Positions 27,507-36,440 of a stretch of 64,000 nucleotides of DNA are shown piece by piece. Position 1 is the first letter of the stretch. Each line of letters begins with the position of its first letter. Under the pieces are notes generated by a model. The model worked only from the letters and a program-made list of their open reading frames with translations, did no database searches and was not told where the DNA came from. Made by a program: the position numbers and the translations under genes. The stretch lies in contig NZ_JACFYF010000008.1 in the NCBI RefSeq assembly GCF_014050145.1, positions 1 to 64,000 of the forward strand, read 5' to 3'. This DNA is from Vibrio marinisediminis. GTDB lineage: Bacteria > Pseudomonadota > Gammaproteobacteria > Enterobacterales > Vibrionaceae.

Positions 27507-27629
27507 TTTCTTCTGATTTGACGCCCTGGCGTTGTTAGTAGTGTCAACTTCCGCTAATCACATAGTTATCTATGCTCATAGCGATAAGTCGGCACTACTG
27601 CCTAGCCACAACGACAAATCATTTGAAAT
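27506..27629. repeat. 124-bp imperfect palindrome (ERIC/MITE-like) after nqrF
   Basis: Arms 27515-27565 and 27570-27620 are both 51 bases and pair over most of their length: GATTTG with CAAATC, AGTAGTG with CACTACT, and CATAG, loop TTAT, CTATG at the tip. ATTTC at 27506 pairs with GAAAT at 27625 outside them. No reading frame is present. The size and full-length palindromy resemble enterobacterial ERIC elements, but the sequence does not. It could fold in RNA as one long hairpin between nqrF and apbE. Confidence 0.75.
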
Positions 27630-27655
27630 GAGTATTTCACCAATGATGTATAAGA

Positions 27656-27677
27656 TGGCTGACTCTAGGGTCAGCCA
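27656..27677 (+). terminator. Candidate terminator of the nqr operon
   Basis: TGGCTGAC, loop TCTAGG, GTCAGCCA is a perfect 8-bp stem, but the following TAATTTTA is a poor T tract. It may be a partial terminator, leaving some read-through to apbE. A further imperfect dyad with TAGCTG/CAGCTA follows at 27698-27736. Confidence 0.5.
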
Positions 27678-27764
27678 TAATTTTATGGTCTTAGTGAATA
27701 TAAGATAGCTGATGAATATCAACAGCTACCCTATATTTTCTTAAAGTGTATTAGGAGTAAACAA

Positions 27765-28769
27765 GTGAAAAAGTGGCTTGTTGCATTTGCTTCTCTGTTA
27801 GTACTGGCTGGTTGTGAACAACCGGTAGAGCAGATTCATTTAAGTGGTCCTACAATGGGTACCACCTATAATATTAAATACATTGAGCAAGAAGGCATTC
27901 CCTCAGCTCAAGTGCTACAAACCGAGATTGATCGTTTACTTGAACAAGTGAACGATCAGATGTCGACGTATCGTAAAGACTCTGAATTAAGTCGCTTCAA
28001 TCAACATCAAACTAGTGAGCCGTTTGAAGTATCATCGCAAACAGCAACAGTAGTGAAAGAAGCAATGCGCTTAAACGGTCTAACTCTTGGCGCACTCGAC
28101 GTAACCGTTGGTCCGCTCGTTAACTTATGGGGGTTTGGACCAGAGGCGCGTCCTGATGTGGTTCCTACCGAGGAAGAGTTGGCGGCGCGTAAAGCGAATA
28201 TTGGTATTCATCATCTATCAATTGATGGGAATAAACTGAGTAAAGATATTCCTAATTTGTATGTTGACCTGTCGACAATAGCCAAAGGCTGGGGTGTCGA
28301 TGTCGTTGCCGATTATCTGCAAGCGGAAGGTCTCAAAAACTACATGGTTGAAGTGGGCGGCGAGATGCGCTTAAAAGGTCTGAACCGAGAAGGGATTGCT
28401 TGGCGTATTGCGATTGAAAAGCCAACCGTGAATGAGCGTAATATTCAAGAAATCATCGAGCCGGGTGATATGGCAGTGGCAACAAGCGGAGACTACCGTA
28501 ATTACTTTGAGAGCGATGGTGTGCGATACTCACACATAATCGATCCTAAAACGGGTAAGCCGATCAACCACAAAGTAGTGTCTGTCACCGTGTTAGACAA
28601 ATCGTCAATGACAGCCGATGGTTTAGCTACAGGTTTGATGGTACTTGGCGAAGAACGCGGTATGAGAATCGCCAATGAGAATAATATTCCTGTTTTCATG
28701 ATTGTGAAAACAGAAGATGGGTTTAAAGAATTGGCTTCTGAAGCGTATAAGCCATTCATTAATAAATAA
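27765..28769 (+). CDS. apbE: FMN transferase ApbE
   Basis: 334-residue periplasmic lipoprotein that attaches FMN from FAD to the threonines of NqrB and NqrC. The lipobox is LVLAGC (Cys17). Family motifs are GPTMGTTYNIKY, the FAD-binding LSTIAKGWGVDVVADYL and VATSGDYRNYFE, and the metal-binding SHIIDPKTGKPI plus MTADGLATGLMVLG. GTG start with TTAGGAG upstream. Its position next to nqr matches its job. Confidence 0.96.
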   Translation: MKKWLVAFASLLVLAGCEQPVEQIHLSGPTMGTTYNIKYIEQEGIPSAQVLQTEIDRLLEQVNDQMSTYRKDSELSRFNQHQTSEPFEVSSQTATVVKEAMRLNGLTLGALDVTVGPLVNLWGFGPEARPDVVPTEEELAARKANIGIHHLSIDGNKLSKDIPNLYVDLSTIAKGWGVDVVADYLQAEGLKNYMVEVGGEMRLKGLNREGIAWRIAIEKPTVNERNIQEIIEPGDMAVATSGDYRNYFESDGVRYSHIIDPKTGKPINHKVVSVTVLDKSSMTADGLATGLMVLGEERGMRIANENNIPVFMIVKTEDGFKELASEAYKPFINK

Positions 28770-28791
28770 CGAGCTAAGTGAGCACATTAAT

Positions 28792-29025
28792 ATGAATACA
28801 TTTTTGATCACGTTTGCAGTTTTCATGGCAGTGATTGCGGCGATGGCTGTTGGCTACATCTTTCAAAAGAAAGTGGTGAAAGGCAGTTGTGGTGGTTTAG
28901 GAGCTGTGGGCATTGAAAAGGTGTGCAACTGTCCAGAACCATGTGATGCACGTAAGAAGCGAGAAGCGCGCGCAGCGGCGAGAGCCGAAAAACTGGCGGC
29001 GTGGGAAAAAGACCGCATTGCATAG
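28792..29025 (+). CDS. nqrM: Na+-NQR maturation protein NqrM
   Basis: 77 residues: one N-terminal helix (FLITFAVFMAVIAAMAVGYIF) followed by four cysteines, Cys33, Cys45, Cys47 and Cys51 (GSCGG, VCNCPEPCD), and a basic tail. In V. harveyi and Klebsiella, NqrM (DUF539) is needed to load the Fe centre between NqrD and NqrE. It starts 22 bases after apbE and is probably co-transcribed with it. Confidence 0.94.
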   Translation: MNTFLITFAVFMAVIAAMAVGYIFQKKVVKGSCGGLGAVGIEKVCNCPEPCDARKKREARAAARAEKLAAWEKDRIA

Positions 29026-29049
29026 TGGGCTCGCGACAAGGGTAATTAT

Positions 29050-29074
29050 AAAACCGGCTATTTAGCCGGTTTTT
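29050..29074. terminator. Terminator after nqrM
   Basis: AAAACCGGCTA/TAGCCGGTTTT with a 2-base tip; usable in both directions towards the convergent GGDEF gene. Confidence 0.85.
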
Positions 29075-29091
29075 GCTTTTCTAGTGACAAG

Positions 29092-30306
29092 TTAATTAAA
29101 GATAACTCGATTTCGTCCAGCTTCTTTTGCTTGGTAGAGGCGGTCATCAGCCAGTTTAATCTGCTGGTCTAGTGAGCTTTGAACGGTCGCGACCCCAATA
29201 CTGATCGTTAGCTTGATGGCCGTATGGTTATGAGTAATTGTGGTCTTTTCGATTCTTTGGCGCAGTTTGTCTAAACGGCGTGTAAAACTCTCAAACTCTC
29301 CGCAAGCTTGGATACAAAACTCTTCACCACCAAATCGCGCAACAATATCATTGGGGAAATACAGGCTGAGAATTTTCGCAACCGTGACTAAAGCCGTATC
29401 ACCACCATCATGCCCATAATTGTCATTGACCTGTTTGAAGTGATCGATATCGAGCATTGCGATATTGCGCTCACTGCAGCCTTCACATGCTTGATTAAAT
29501 AGATAGCGACGGTTCCATAAGCCAGTTAGTGCATCTTGATTTGCCATACGATACAGCTCGTTTGTTGCTTCCTTCATATCGAGGATTTGATGGACACGGC
29601 AATAGAACTCTTCTGGGTTAAATGGTTTATTTAAAAAATCATTAGCGCCAGCTTTTAGAAACTGAGCTGTGAGAGTGGCATCGTCAGTTGCCGACAACCC
29701 GAGTATTGGCAATTGATTACGATCTCTTGTCTGGCGGATATCGCGGATCATTGAAACACCGTCTTTTTCAGGCATATCATGATCAGTAATGACGAAGGTA
29801 ATATTAGGATCGCTTTCGAGTTGAGCCAAAGCTTCAGAGCCATGTTCGGCTTGAGTGGTTGAAATGTATTGATGCTCAAGCAACTGTACAACGTGATTGC
29901 GTACCATTTGAGAATCATCCACGACCAAACATTTGTGCTGCTGATTTTTTTCTAATCGTTGAACGAGAGGCAGGATGTAAGAGACGGATGCGGTACTGTC
30001 TTTTAGTAAGTAGTCTACAACGCCTTTTGCCAGCATGTTCTCACGCAGTTCAGGGTTGAAAAGCGCAGTAAGAACAATGACTTTATGGTTGTGAGTAAGT
30101 GCTAACTCGATCACTTCACCATCTTGCCCATCGGGCAAGCAATAGTCGAGAACACAGCAAAGCAAATCAGGCTCATTTAATAGTACCGCGTTGGCTTCAG
30201 CAATGTTTTTTGCAGCAAATACTTGGTAACCCACTTGAGTTAATAATTGTTCTAAATAGTTACGAAATGTCAGGCTATCTTCAACAACTAAAATTTTTCT
30301 ATTCAC
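29092..30306 (-). CDS. Dual-receiver diguanylate cyclase (REC-REC-GGDEF)
   Basis: 404 residues in three domains. Receiver 1 (about 2-118) begins KILVVEDS, with phospho-Asp in VLDYCLPDG and Lys in LLKDS. Receiver 2 (about 122-240) has KCLVVDDS, ITDHDMPEKDG and LNKPF. The GGDEF domain (about 245-404) has active-site motif RFGGEEF, so it should make cyclic di-GMP; the residues just before it (PNDIVA) do not form the RXXD inhibitory site. The GTG at 30306 is chosen because GGAAGC precedes it and the receiver then starts properly. No histidine kinase is adjacent. Confidence 0.9.
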   Translation of the reverse strand: MNRKILVVEDSLTFRNYLEQLLTQVGYQVFAAKNIAEANAVLLNEPDLLCCVLDYCLPDGQDGEVIELALTHNHKVIVLTALFNPELRENMLAKGVVDYLLKDSTASVSYILPLVQRLEKNQQHKCLVVDDSQMVRNHVVQLLEHQYISTTQAEHGSEALAQLESDPNITFVITDHDMPEKDGVSMIRDIRQTRDRNQLPILGLSATDDATLTAQFLKAGANDFLNKPFNPEEFYCRVHQILDMKEATNELYRMANQDALTGLWNRRYLFNQACEGCSERNIAMLDIDHFKQVNDNYGHDGGDTALVTVAKILSLYFPNDIVARFGGEEFCIQACGEFESFTRRLDKLRQRIEKTTITHNHTAIKLTISIGVATVQSSLDQQIKLADDRLYQAKEAGRNRVIFN

Positions 30307-30433
30307 ACCGCTTCCATTCTTAGTCTTGTTATAGATTAAAGAATAAAGAGTTATAACTGTGTGCGCTATCAGTAAGCTCGATAAATGGTACATTGTGAGC
30401 AGAAACAGGTTTATTTATTGTTGGGATTATTTA

Positions 30434-30453
30434 TACTGTTTTTTTAAACAGTA
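30434..30453. promoter_or_regulatory. LexA (SOS) box upstream of dinB
   Basis: TACTGT, eight T/A-rich bases, ACAGTA: a perfect CTGT-N8-ACAG LexA palindrome ending 16 bases before the dinB start. It predicts SOS induction of dinB. Confidence 0.88.
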
Positions 30454-30469
30454 TTTTTTTGGTGTGGTC

Positions 30470-31534
30470 ATGTCTGAACGGGTAAGAAAAATCATTCATG
30501 TTGATATGGATTGTTTTTTTGCCGCTGTAGAGATGCGAGATTTCCCCCAATATCGAGGTCGACCTTTGGCGGTTGGTGGCAGCGAAAAGCAGCGTGGAGT
30601 GATAAGTACCTGTAACTATGAAGCGCGCAAGTTTGGTGTACGCAGTGCAATGCCAACAGCAAGGGCGCTACAGCTGTGTACAAATCTCATTGTTGTTCCC
30701 GGCAGGATGGATGTTTATAAGCAAGTCTCCCGCCAAATTCGCGCTATCTTCGAACGGTATACACCAATAATTGAACCTCTTTCTTTAGATGAAGCGTATC
30801 TCGATGTTACCCATGCGACTGCTTGCCGTGGTTCAGCAACACTGATTGCTGAAGCGATTCGTCGTGATATTTATGCTGAGCTTAACCTCACGGCTTCTGC
30901 CGGTATTGCGCCGATAAAGTTTCTTGCCAAAGTCGCCTCTGACATCAATAAGCCCAATGGACAATTTGTGATCCCGCCTGATCTAGTACAGCAAGTGGTG
31001 GATAAACTGCCGTTGGAAAAAATCCCGGGCGTTGGCAAAGTGAGCTTAGAAAAACTGCACAACGCAGGCTTTTACTTGTGTGAAGACATAAAAAATGCCG
31101 ATTATCTCGAACTGCTGCGTCGGTTTGGTCGCCAAGGGGAATCGCTCTGGAAGCGCAGTCATGGTATTGATGACCGTGAAATTGTCGTTGAGCGAGAGCG
31201 AAAATCGGTAGGGGTAGAGCGTACATTCAGTCAAAATATTTCTAGCTACCAACAATGTTGGCAGGTCATAGAAGAAAAACTATTTCCTGAACTTGAGGTG
31301 CGCCTTGCCAAAGCAAGCCCAGATAAAAGCATCCTCAAACAGGGGATTAAGGTTAAGTTCGCAGATTTTCAGCTCACAACAATCGAGCATATTCACCCAC
31401 AACTTGAGCTGGAAGATTTTCGTCAATTATTGGCTGATGTATTGAAGCGCCAGAATGGGCGAGAGATCCGCTTGTTAGGATTAAACGTAATGTTAAAACC
31501 TGAGTTACAGACTAAGCAATTAAGCTTCTTCTAA
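30470..31534 (+). CDS. dinB: DNA polymerase IV (Y family)
   Basis: 354-residue error-prone translesion polymerase. Catalytic acidic residues lie in IIHVDMDCFFAAVE (Asp12) and PLSLDEAYLDVT (Asp-Glu). The helix-hairpin-helix segment IPGVGKVSLEKLHNAGF and a little-finger domain follow. The C-terminus, KQLSFF, is a beta-clamp binding motif. The start is set at MSERVRKIIHVD; an upstream in-frame extension would pass through the SOS box. Expression is expected under DNA damage. Confidence 0.95.
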   Translation: MSERVRKIIHVDMDCFFAAVEMRDFPQYRGRPLAVGGSEKQRGVISTCNYEARKFGVRSAMPTARALQLCTNLIVVPGRMDVYKQVSRQIRAIFERYTPIIEPLSLDEAYLDVTHATACRGSATLIAEAIRRDIYAELNLTASAGIAPIKFLAKVASDINKPNGQFVIPPDLVQQVVDKLPLEKIPGVGKVSLEKLHNAGFYLCEDIKNADYLELLRRFGRQGESLWKRSHGIDDREIVVERERKSVGVERTFSQNISSYQQCWQVIEEKLFPELEVRLAKASPDKSILKQGIKVKFADFQLTTIEHIHPQLELEDFRQLLADVLKRQNGREIRLLGLNVMLKPELQTKQLSFF

Positions 31535-31580
31535 ATGCCTGTGCTATTCTCGGCTTGTCATATTAATACCCGTCTTGAGA

Positions 31581-32060
31581 ATGGATAAACAAATAATAAC
31601 AGCGGCAATTATTTCCGCCTTAGAAGCCAAGCTTTCAATTGCATTGGCAGCCACACAGCGTGCCATCGATGCCGCTACCGATGAAGAAACTGTACCAGAA
31701 CATAAGTACGATACTCTAGCATTAGAAGCCTCCTATTTGGCTCATGGGCAAGCTATGCGTGTTCAGGAGTGCGAGCAAGAGTTGAATGTATTTCGAAATC
31801 TAAAAGTGCGCAGCTTTGAGGAGCAAGCCATTGCTGTTGGGGCTTACGTTGAGCTAGAGGATGAACAAGAAGTATTAAAACGCTTTTTTATCTCCCCCTG
31901 TGCTGGTGGTCTTGAGGTTAGTTATCAAAATCATCCGGTTTATTTGCTGACGACCTTATCCCCCTTGGGCAAGGTGCTGAAAGGCAAATTGGAAGGCGAT
32001 GAAGTGCTGTTGAGTATTGCCGACAAATCCATGACCTATCAAGTTGTGACCGTACGTTAA
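31581..32060 (+). CDS. GreA/GreB-like transcription factor
   Basis: 159 residues. The N-terminal half is a helical, probably coiled-coil segment with HKYDTLALEASYLAHGQA, reminiscent of the GreA finger (acidic tip EETVPEH). The C-terminal half (about 85-159) looks like the FKBP-like Gre domain (LTTLSPLGKVLKGKLEGDEV). Gre factors enter the RNA polymerase secondary channel. It is shorter and more diverged than true GreA and GreB, so anti-pausing activity is only inferred. ATG at 31581 rather than the TTG two codons earlier. Confidence 0.75.
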   Translation: MDKQIITAAIISALEAKLSIALAATQRAIDAATDEETVPEHKYDTLALEASYLAHGQAMRVQECEQELNVFRNLKVRSFEEQAIAVGAYVELEDEQEVLKRFFISPCAGGLEVSYQNHPVYLLTTLSPLGKVLKGKLEGDEVLLSIADKSMTYQVVTVR

Positions 32061-32123
32061 CATAGCATTGCTATTATTGATGTTATAGTAAACAAAGATA
32101 CACCAGCCCATTAAGTGAAAGCC

Positions 32124-32867
32124 ATGAAACAATTATTAACCTTGTCTCTTATTTTTATGAGTACCAGCAGCTACGCTGCGCAGTGCCGTGTTGATTTGCA
32201 AAATCAAATTACCTTAGATGGTGAGCAGATTGAGATTGCACAAGCTGATGGTGATACTGCAAAAATGGATGGGGACAATAACCTAATTATTCATGGTGAG
32301 AAAATTACCTTAAATGCTGAGCAGCAGGCAGCGATTAAAGCGTATCGTCAAAAGATGAATGACTATCTACCTAAAGCCAAACAGATGGCTGATGATAGCA
32401 TCGAGCTTGCCAATGATTTGATTGATGATGTCGCGCAAAGTCTGGATGCGCCGAATGCATTTGATGATGTCAAGTTAGCGGTTAAATCGTTCTACTCAGA
32501 TGTTGAGGCGCGTTACTATAAAGACGGTGATTTGATCTTACCTGCACAAAGTTTTGCTGAGATGACGAAATCATGGTCTGAAGATTTTGCGAAAGCGAAA
32601 GAGATCTTTTCGACTGAATTTATGGGTAATGCCATGACGGTGCTGTCTGAAAAAATGCAGCAAGAAGATGGGCTGAATTTAACTGAACTGTCTGAAAGCA
32701 TGTATGAATTGAAACTGAGAGTTGAACAGCGCATGGCTGAGCACGCTAAACAAGCAGAGCTGCAAGCTCAAGATTTTTGTGATTCGTTGGACGATATTGC
32801 AGAACAGGAGCAGGATGTGTTGAAAAAAATCCCAGAACTGAAAGATTATCAGGTCTTCATTATTTAA
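32124..32867 (+). CDS. YggN-like periplasmic protein (DUF2884)
   Basis: 247 residues. Signal peptide MKQLLTLSLIFMSTSSYAA targets the protein to the periplasm. The mature part is highly acidic and helical (AKQMADDSIELANDLIDDVAQSLD), with two cysteines, one near each end (AQCRV, DFCDS). It resembles the DUF2884/YggN family, whose function is unknown. It stands alone with a following terminator. A GTG at 32115 is a possible alternative start. Confidence 0.78.
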   Translation: MKQLLTLSLIFMSTSSYAAQCRVDLQNQITLDGEQIEIAQADGDTAKMDGDNNLIIHGEKITLNAEQQAAIKAYRQKMNDYLPKAKQMADDSIELANDLIDDVAQSLDAPNAFDDVKLAVKSFYSDVEARYYKDGDLILPAQSFAEMTKSWSEDFAKAKEIFSTEFMGNAMTVLSEKMQQEDGLNLTELSESMYELKLRVEQRMAEHAKQAELQAQDFCDSLDDIAEQEQDVLKKIPELKDYQVFII

Positions 32868-32885
32868 AATTATTTCATGCAAGAG

Positions 32886-32907
32886 GGCGTCAATTGGCGC
32901 CTTTTTT
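32886..32907 (+). terminator. Terminator after the DUF2884 gene
   Basis: GGCGTC, loop AATT, GGCGCC (one G-T pair) followed by six T. Confidence 0.85.
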
Positions 32908-33060
32908 AATGCTGTTACTTATTTGTTAAAAATTGAGCGCAGCGTAAATATCGCTTATCAGCTTTCTTATGAAGAATTAATCACTATTATATATTGCGTT
33001 AAACAATGAATGACTATAATGTACTAGCACACTAGTTTATTGATATTTTGTGTGAGTAGT

Positions 33061-34422
33061 ATGACACAAGCAGACACTTCTAGCCGTGAGCACTTCGGTT
33101 CTCGACTTGGCTTTATATTAGCGGCGGCTGGTGCAGCCGTTGGTCTTGGTAATATTTGGGGTTTCCCTACGCAAGCTGCTAGCAATGGTGGTGGTGCGTT
33201 TTTGTTGGTTTACCTAGTCATGATTCTTATCGTTGCATTTCCTATGTTAGTTGTGGAAATGGCGATTGGTCGTTCTGGTCAAGCGAATCCAGTAGATAGC
33301 ATGCGTTCACTTACGAGCAATCCGGTTGGGAAGTTCTTTGGTGGGATTGTCGGTTGGATTGGATTAAGCGTGCCAAGTATGGTTCTGGCGTTTTATAGCA
33401 TTGTAGGCGGATGGTTGATTTGCTTTTTGCTCGGTGCGATCACGGATGTGTTTGGTTTAGAAACGGCGACTGCGTGGTTTAAAGGGTTTAGTGTTGAACG
33501 CAATCTTTTCGGTACTCTTGTTTTTTATGTTCTCACTATTCTGATTGTCCAAGGTGGCGTTAAGCAAGGTATTGAGAAGTGGTCAACTCGATTGATGCCT
33601 GCTCTTTTTGTGCTATTTGCCTTGTTGTTTGTCTATATCATGACGCAAGCGGGAGCAATGGAAGGTTTAAAGCACTATTTGGTGCCTGATTTTTCAAAAG
33701 TGTTGGACCGTAAACTGATCTTGGCGGCAATGGGGCAGGGCTTCTTCTCATTGACCATTGGTGGCTGTTCTATGCTGATTTACGGCTCTTACTTAAGCAA
33801 AAAAGAGAACTTACCGAAAATGGCAATGAGCGTGACCTTGGTCGATACAGCGGTGGCTTTTATTGCGGGTTTGGTCGTGATGCCAGCCATGTTTGTCGCG
33901 ATGCAAAAAGGCGTGCAAATTTACGCACAAGATGGCTCACTATTAAGCTCTGATACCCTAGTATTCACTGTGCTGCCGTTAATGTTTGATAGCCTAGGCT
34001 TGCTTGGGCAACTATTCGCTATCGCGTTCTTCTTACTACTCACCATTGCTGCACTGACGTCGTCGATTTCAATGCTAGAGTGTCCAGTCTCTTTGGTTAG
34101 CGAGCGTTTGAATACCAAGCGCGGTACAACAAGTTGGGTGTTAGGCGGACTTATCGCTCTGTTTAGCGTGGTGATTGTCTACAATTTTGCCGCTATGTTT
34201 GGTTTGGTCGCGACAGTGGCTACCCAATATCTACAACCGACAGCAGCATTAATGTTCTGTTTATTTGGTGGTTGGGTATGGAGCCGAAATGCGAAAATCA
34301 AAGAGCTTGAACACGGCTGTCCTGAATTCACTCAAGGTTGGTTTGGTAAGCTGTGGCCAGCGTATGTGAAATTTGTTTGTCCGATTTTGGTGGCGACGGT
34401 TATTTGGGCATCATTCGGTTAG
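33061..34422 (+). CDS. Sodium:neurotransmitter symporter family transporter (LeuT fold)
   Basis: 453 residues with about 12 hydrophobic segments of the NSS/SNF family, which couples Na+ to uptake of amino acids or related solutes. TM1 reads LAAAGAAVGLGNIWGFPTQAASNGGGAF. Helix 1 of the family normally has NxWRFP, and the Arg forms the outer gate of LeuT; here that position is Gly (NIWGFP). TM6 (FFSLTIGGCSMLIYGSYL) keeps the unwound SxxxG region. The substrate cannot be read from sequence. Confidence 0.88.
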   Translation: MTQADTSSREHFGSRLGFILAAAGAAVGLGNIWGFPTQAASNGGGAFLLVYLVMILIVAFPMLVVEMAIGRSGQANPVDSMRSLTSNPVGKFFGGIVGWIGLSVPSMVLAFYSIVGGWLICFLLGAITDVFGLETATAWFKGFSVERNLFGTLVFYVLTILIVQGGVKQGIEKWSTRLMPALFVLFALLFVYIMTQAGAMEGLKHYLVPDFSKVLDRKLILAAMGQGFFSLTIGGCSMLIYGSYLSKKENLPKMAMSVTLVDTAVAFIAGLVVMPAMFVAMQKGVQIYAQDGSLLSSDTLVFTVLPLMFDSLGLLGQLFAIAFFLLLTIAALTSSISMLECPVSLVSERLNTKRGTTSWVLGGLIALFSVVIVYNFAAMFGLVATVATQYLQPTAALMFCLFGGWVWSRNAKIKELEHGCPEFTQGWFGKLWPAYVKFVCPILVATVIWASFG

Positions 34423-34438
34423 TGTAAATTTGAAAAAC

Positions 34439-34466
34439 AAAAAAGCCCGCAACAGCGGGCTTTTTA
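34439..34466. terminator. Bidirectional terminator after the NSS transporter
   Basis: AAAAAGCCCGC, loop AACA, GCGGGCTTTTT. Confidence 0.9.
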
Positions 34467-34483
34467 CTATCTTAATCAAGAGA

Positions 34484-35548
34484 TTAAGATGGCGTATTGA
34501 TTTGACCTGTAGTCAGTAGATCGATATCGGCATCGACAAAGTCTTCAATAAAATCTTCTACCACTTGCTCAACTTCGTCGTCATCGCCTTCAAAGTAAGC
34601 TAAGTGGAATACAGCATCGCCTTCATTGACTAATGGCAGCGTTTGCTGACCAATGACGATGCCGCCTTTACGAGCTTTCAACTCGATTTCACCGTGACCA
34701 AGTGGCGCATTGATGTATGCCAACACTTGGTTTTTCTCGACCTTGTCACCCAGGGTCACAACCGTACGTAGAATACCGTCGCTTTCTGCGCGTAACCAAC
34801 TGGTCGATTTAGCAATCACAGTCGTTGGTAACTTTTTACGATCAGCACGTAGCATACCAATGGCTTGCATTACTCGCTGAACACCGTAGAAACCCGCACT
34901 AATACAGATTGGCTCAAAACGAAGTGCTTCACCTGCTTCATATGTCAGTACAGGGATGCCCAGACGCTCTGCTTCACTACGCAGTGAACCGTCGCGCAAA
35001 GGCGCATCAATGGTGACTGGTGTAGCAAATGCTTGTGCAATTCGTAGTGTTTCTGGGTTGCTCAAGTCCGCGCGAATTTGAGGTAAATTCGTACGGTGAA
35101 TAGCCCCGGTGTGAAGATCGAGAATATAGTCACAATCTTTTGCCACTTGAGAGAAGAAGGTGTGCGCCATGCGAGAAGCAAGTGACCCTTTTTCACTACC
35201 CGGGAAGCATCGGTTTAAGTCACGGCGGTCTGGCAGATAGCGAGACTTATGAATGAAACCAAATACGTTCACAATAGGCACCGCAATAAGGGTGCCTTTG
35301 AGTTTGCTCGCATCAATGGTGTTGATTAACTGGCGTACAATTTCAACGCCATTGAGTTCATCGCCATGGATTGCCGCGTTTACCATCAATGTTGGGCCTT
35401 GCAACTTACCATTGATGATTTCGACTGGAATCGATAAAGGTGAATGAGTATAAAGCTTGGCAGCTTCTAACTTAATAACCTTTCGTTCGCCCGGCTCGAC
35501 AGTCTCACCGAGAAATTCAAAAGCACGATTCTTTTTAGCCTTTGCCAC
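34484..35548 (-). CDS. Succinylglutamate desuccinylase/aspartoacylase family protein
   Basis: 354 residues of the AstE/AspA branch of zinc carboxypeptidase-like hydrolases. Metal ligands are visible in [14 protein letters not shown] (His, Glu) and [16 protein letters not shown] (His); RDLNRCFPG matches the substrate-binding Arg segment. The C-terminal part (about 265-350) is a beta-rich, biotinyl-like domain. GTG start preceded by AAGGAC; its first codons overlap the end of rimK, indicating coupling. In Pseudomonas a rim operon modifies ribosomal protein S6 with glutamate, so this hydrolase could trim or remove such additions; that is inference. Confidence 0.82.
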   Translation of the reverse strand: MAKAKKNRAFEFLGETVEPGERKVIKLEAAKLYTHSPLSIPVEIINGKLQGPTLMVNAAIHGDELNGVEIVRQLINTIDASKLKGTLIAVPIVNVFGFIHKSRYLPDRRDLNRCFPGSEKGSLASRMAHTFFSQVAKDCDYILDLHTGAIHRTNLPQIRADLSNPETLRIAQAFATPVTIDAPLRDGSLRSEAERLGIPVLTYEAGEALRFEPICISAGFYGVQRVMQAIGMLRADRKKLPTTVIAKSTSWLRAESDGILRTVVTLGDKVEKNQVLAYINAPLGHGEIELKARKGGIVIGQQTLPLVNEGDAVFHLAYFEGDDDEVEQVVEDFIEDFVDADIDLLTTGQINTPS

Positions 35549-36440
35549 GAGTTTTAGTCCTTTTGCTTGCCGCGTTCTTTTCAATAAAATCGACAATCAT
35601 TCCAGCGATGTCCTTGCCGGTAGCGGCCTCAATACCTTCCAGACCTGGAGATGAGTTTACTTCCATAACTAATGGACCACGGTCTGAACGAAGTAGATCG
35701 ACCCCAGCCACATTTAGACCCATGATTTTCGCAGCAGCAACCGCAGTGCGACGCTCTTCTGGTGTAATTTTGATTAGTGATGCGCTACCGCCACGGTGTA
35801 GGTTAGAGCGGAACTCACCTTCAGCACCTTGACGTTTCATTGCTGCAATCACTTTATCACCCAGTACGAAACAGCGGATATCAGCACCGCCAGCTTCTTT
35901 AATAAATTCTTGTACCATGATGTTAGCTTTTAAGCCCATGAAAGCTTCTACTACGCTTTCTGCTGCCTTACGTGTTTCTGCTAACACAACACCGATACCT
36001 TGAGTGCCTTCAAGTAGCTTGATAACAACTGGCGCACCGCCAACCATTTCAAGTAGATCTTTAACATCATCTGGTTTGCTTGCAAAACCAGTGATAGGCA
36101 TACCGATACCTTTACGAGAAAGCAGTTGCATTGAACGTAGTTTGTCACGAGAACGTGTAATCGCTACCGATTCGTTTACTGGGTAGACACCCATCATTTC
36201 AAACTGACGCAATACCGCTGTGCCGTAAAAAGTCACCGACGCACCGATGCGTGGAATAATCGCATCATAGCCAGAAAGCTCTTCGCCTTTGAAGTGAATT
36301 TCTGGCTTTTTAGAATTGATATTCATGTAACAGCGCAGAGCATCAACGACTTTAACTTCATGACCTCGAATCTCACACGCTTCGATCAGACGACGAGTAG
36401 AGTACAGATTCGCGTTGCGTGACAGAATACCAATTCTCAT
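35535..36440 (-). CDS. rimK: ATP-grasp glutamate ligase RimK
   Basis: 301 residues, like E. coli RimK (300). ATP-grasp ligase that adds glutamates to the C-terminus of ribosomal protein S6 and makes poly-alpha-glutamate in vitro. Landmarks are [21 protein letters not shown], the ATP-loop [35 protein letters not shown] and the metal-binding [14 protein letters not shown]. The basic C-terminal tail (KRTKTRGKG) overlaps the next gene. It overlaps rimB by one base (TAATG). Confidence 0.92.
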   Translation of the reverse strand: MRIGILSRNANLYSTRRLIEACEIRGHEVKVVDALRCYMNINSKKPEIHFKGEELSGYDAIIPRIGASVTFYGTAVLRQFEMMGVYPVNESVAITRSRDKLRSMQLLSRKGIGMPITGFASKPDDVKDLLEMVGGAPVVIKLLEGTQGIGVVLAETRKAAESVVEAFMGLKANIMVQEFIKEAGGADIRCFVLGDKVIAAMKRQGAEGEFRSNLHRGGSASLIKITPEERRTAVAAAKIMGLNVAGVDLLRSDRGPLVMEVNSSPGLEGIEAATGKDIAGMIVDFIEKNAASKRTKTRGKG

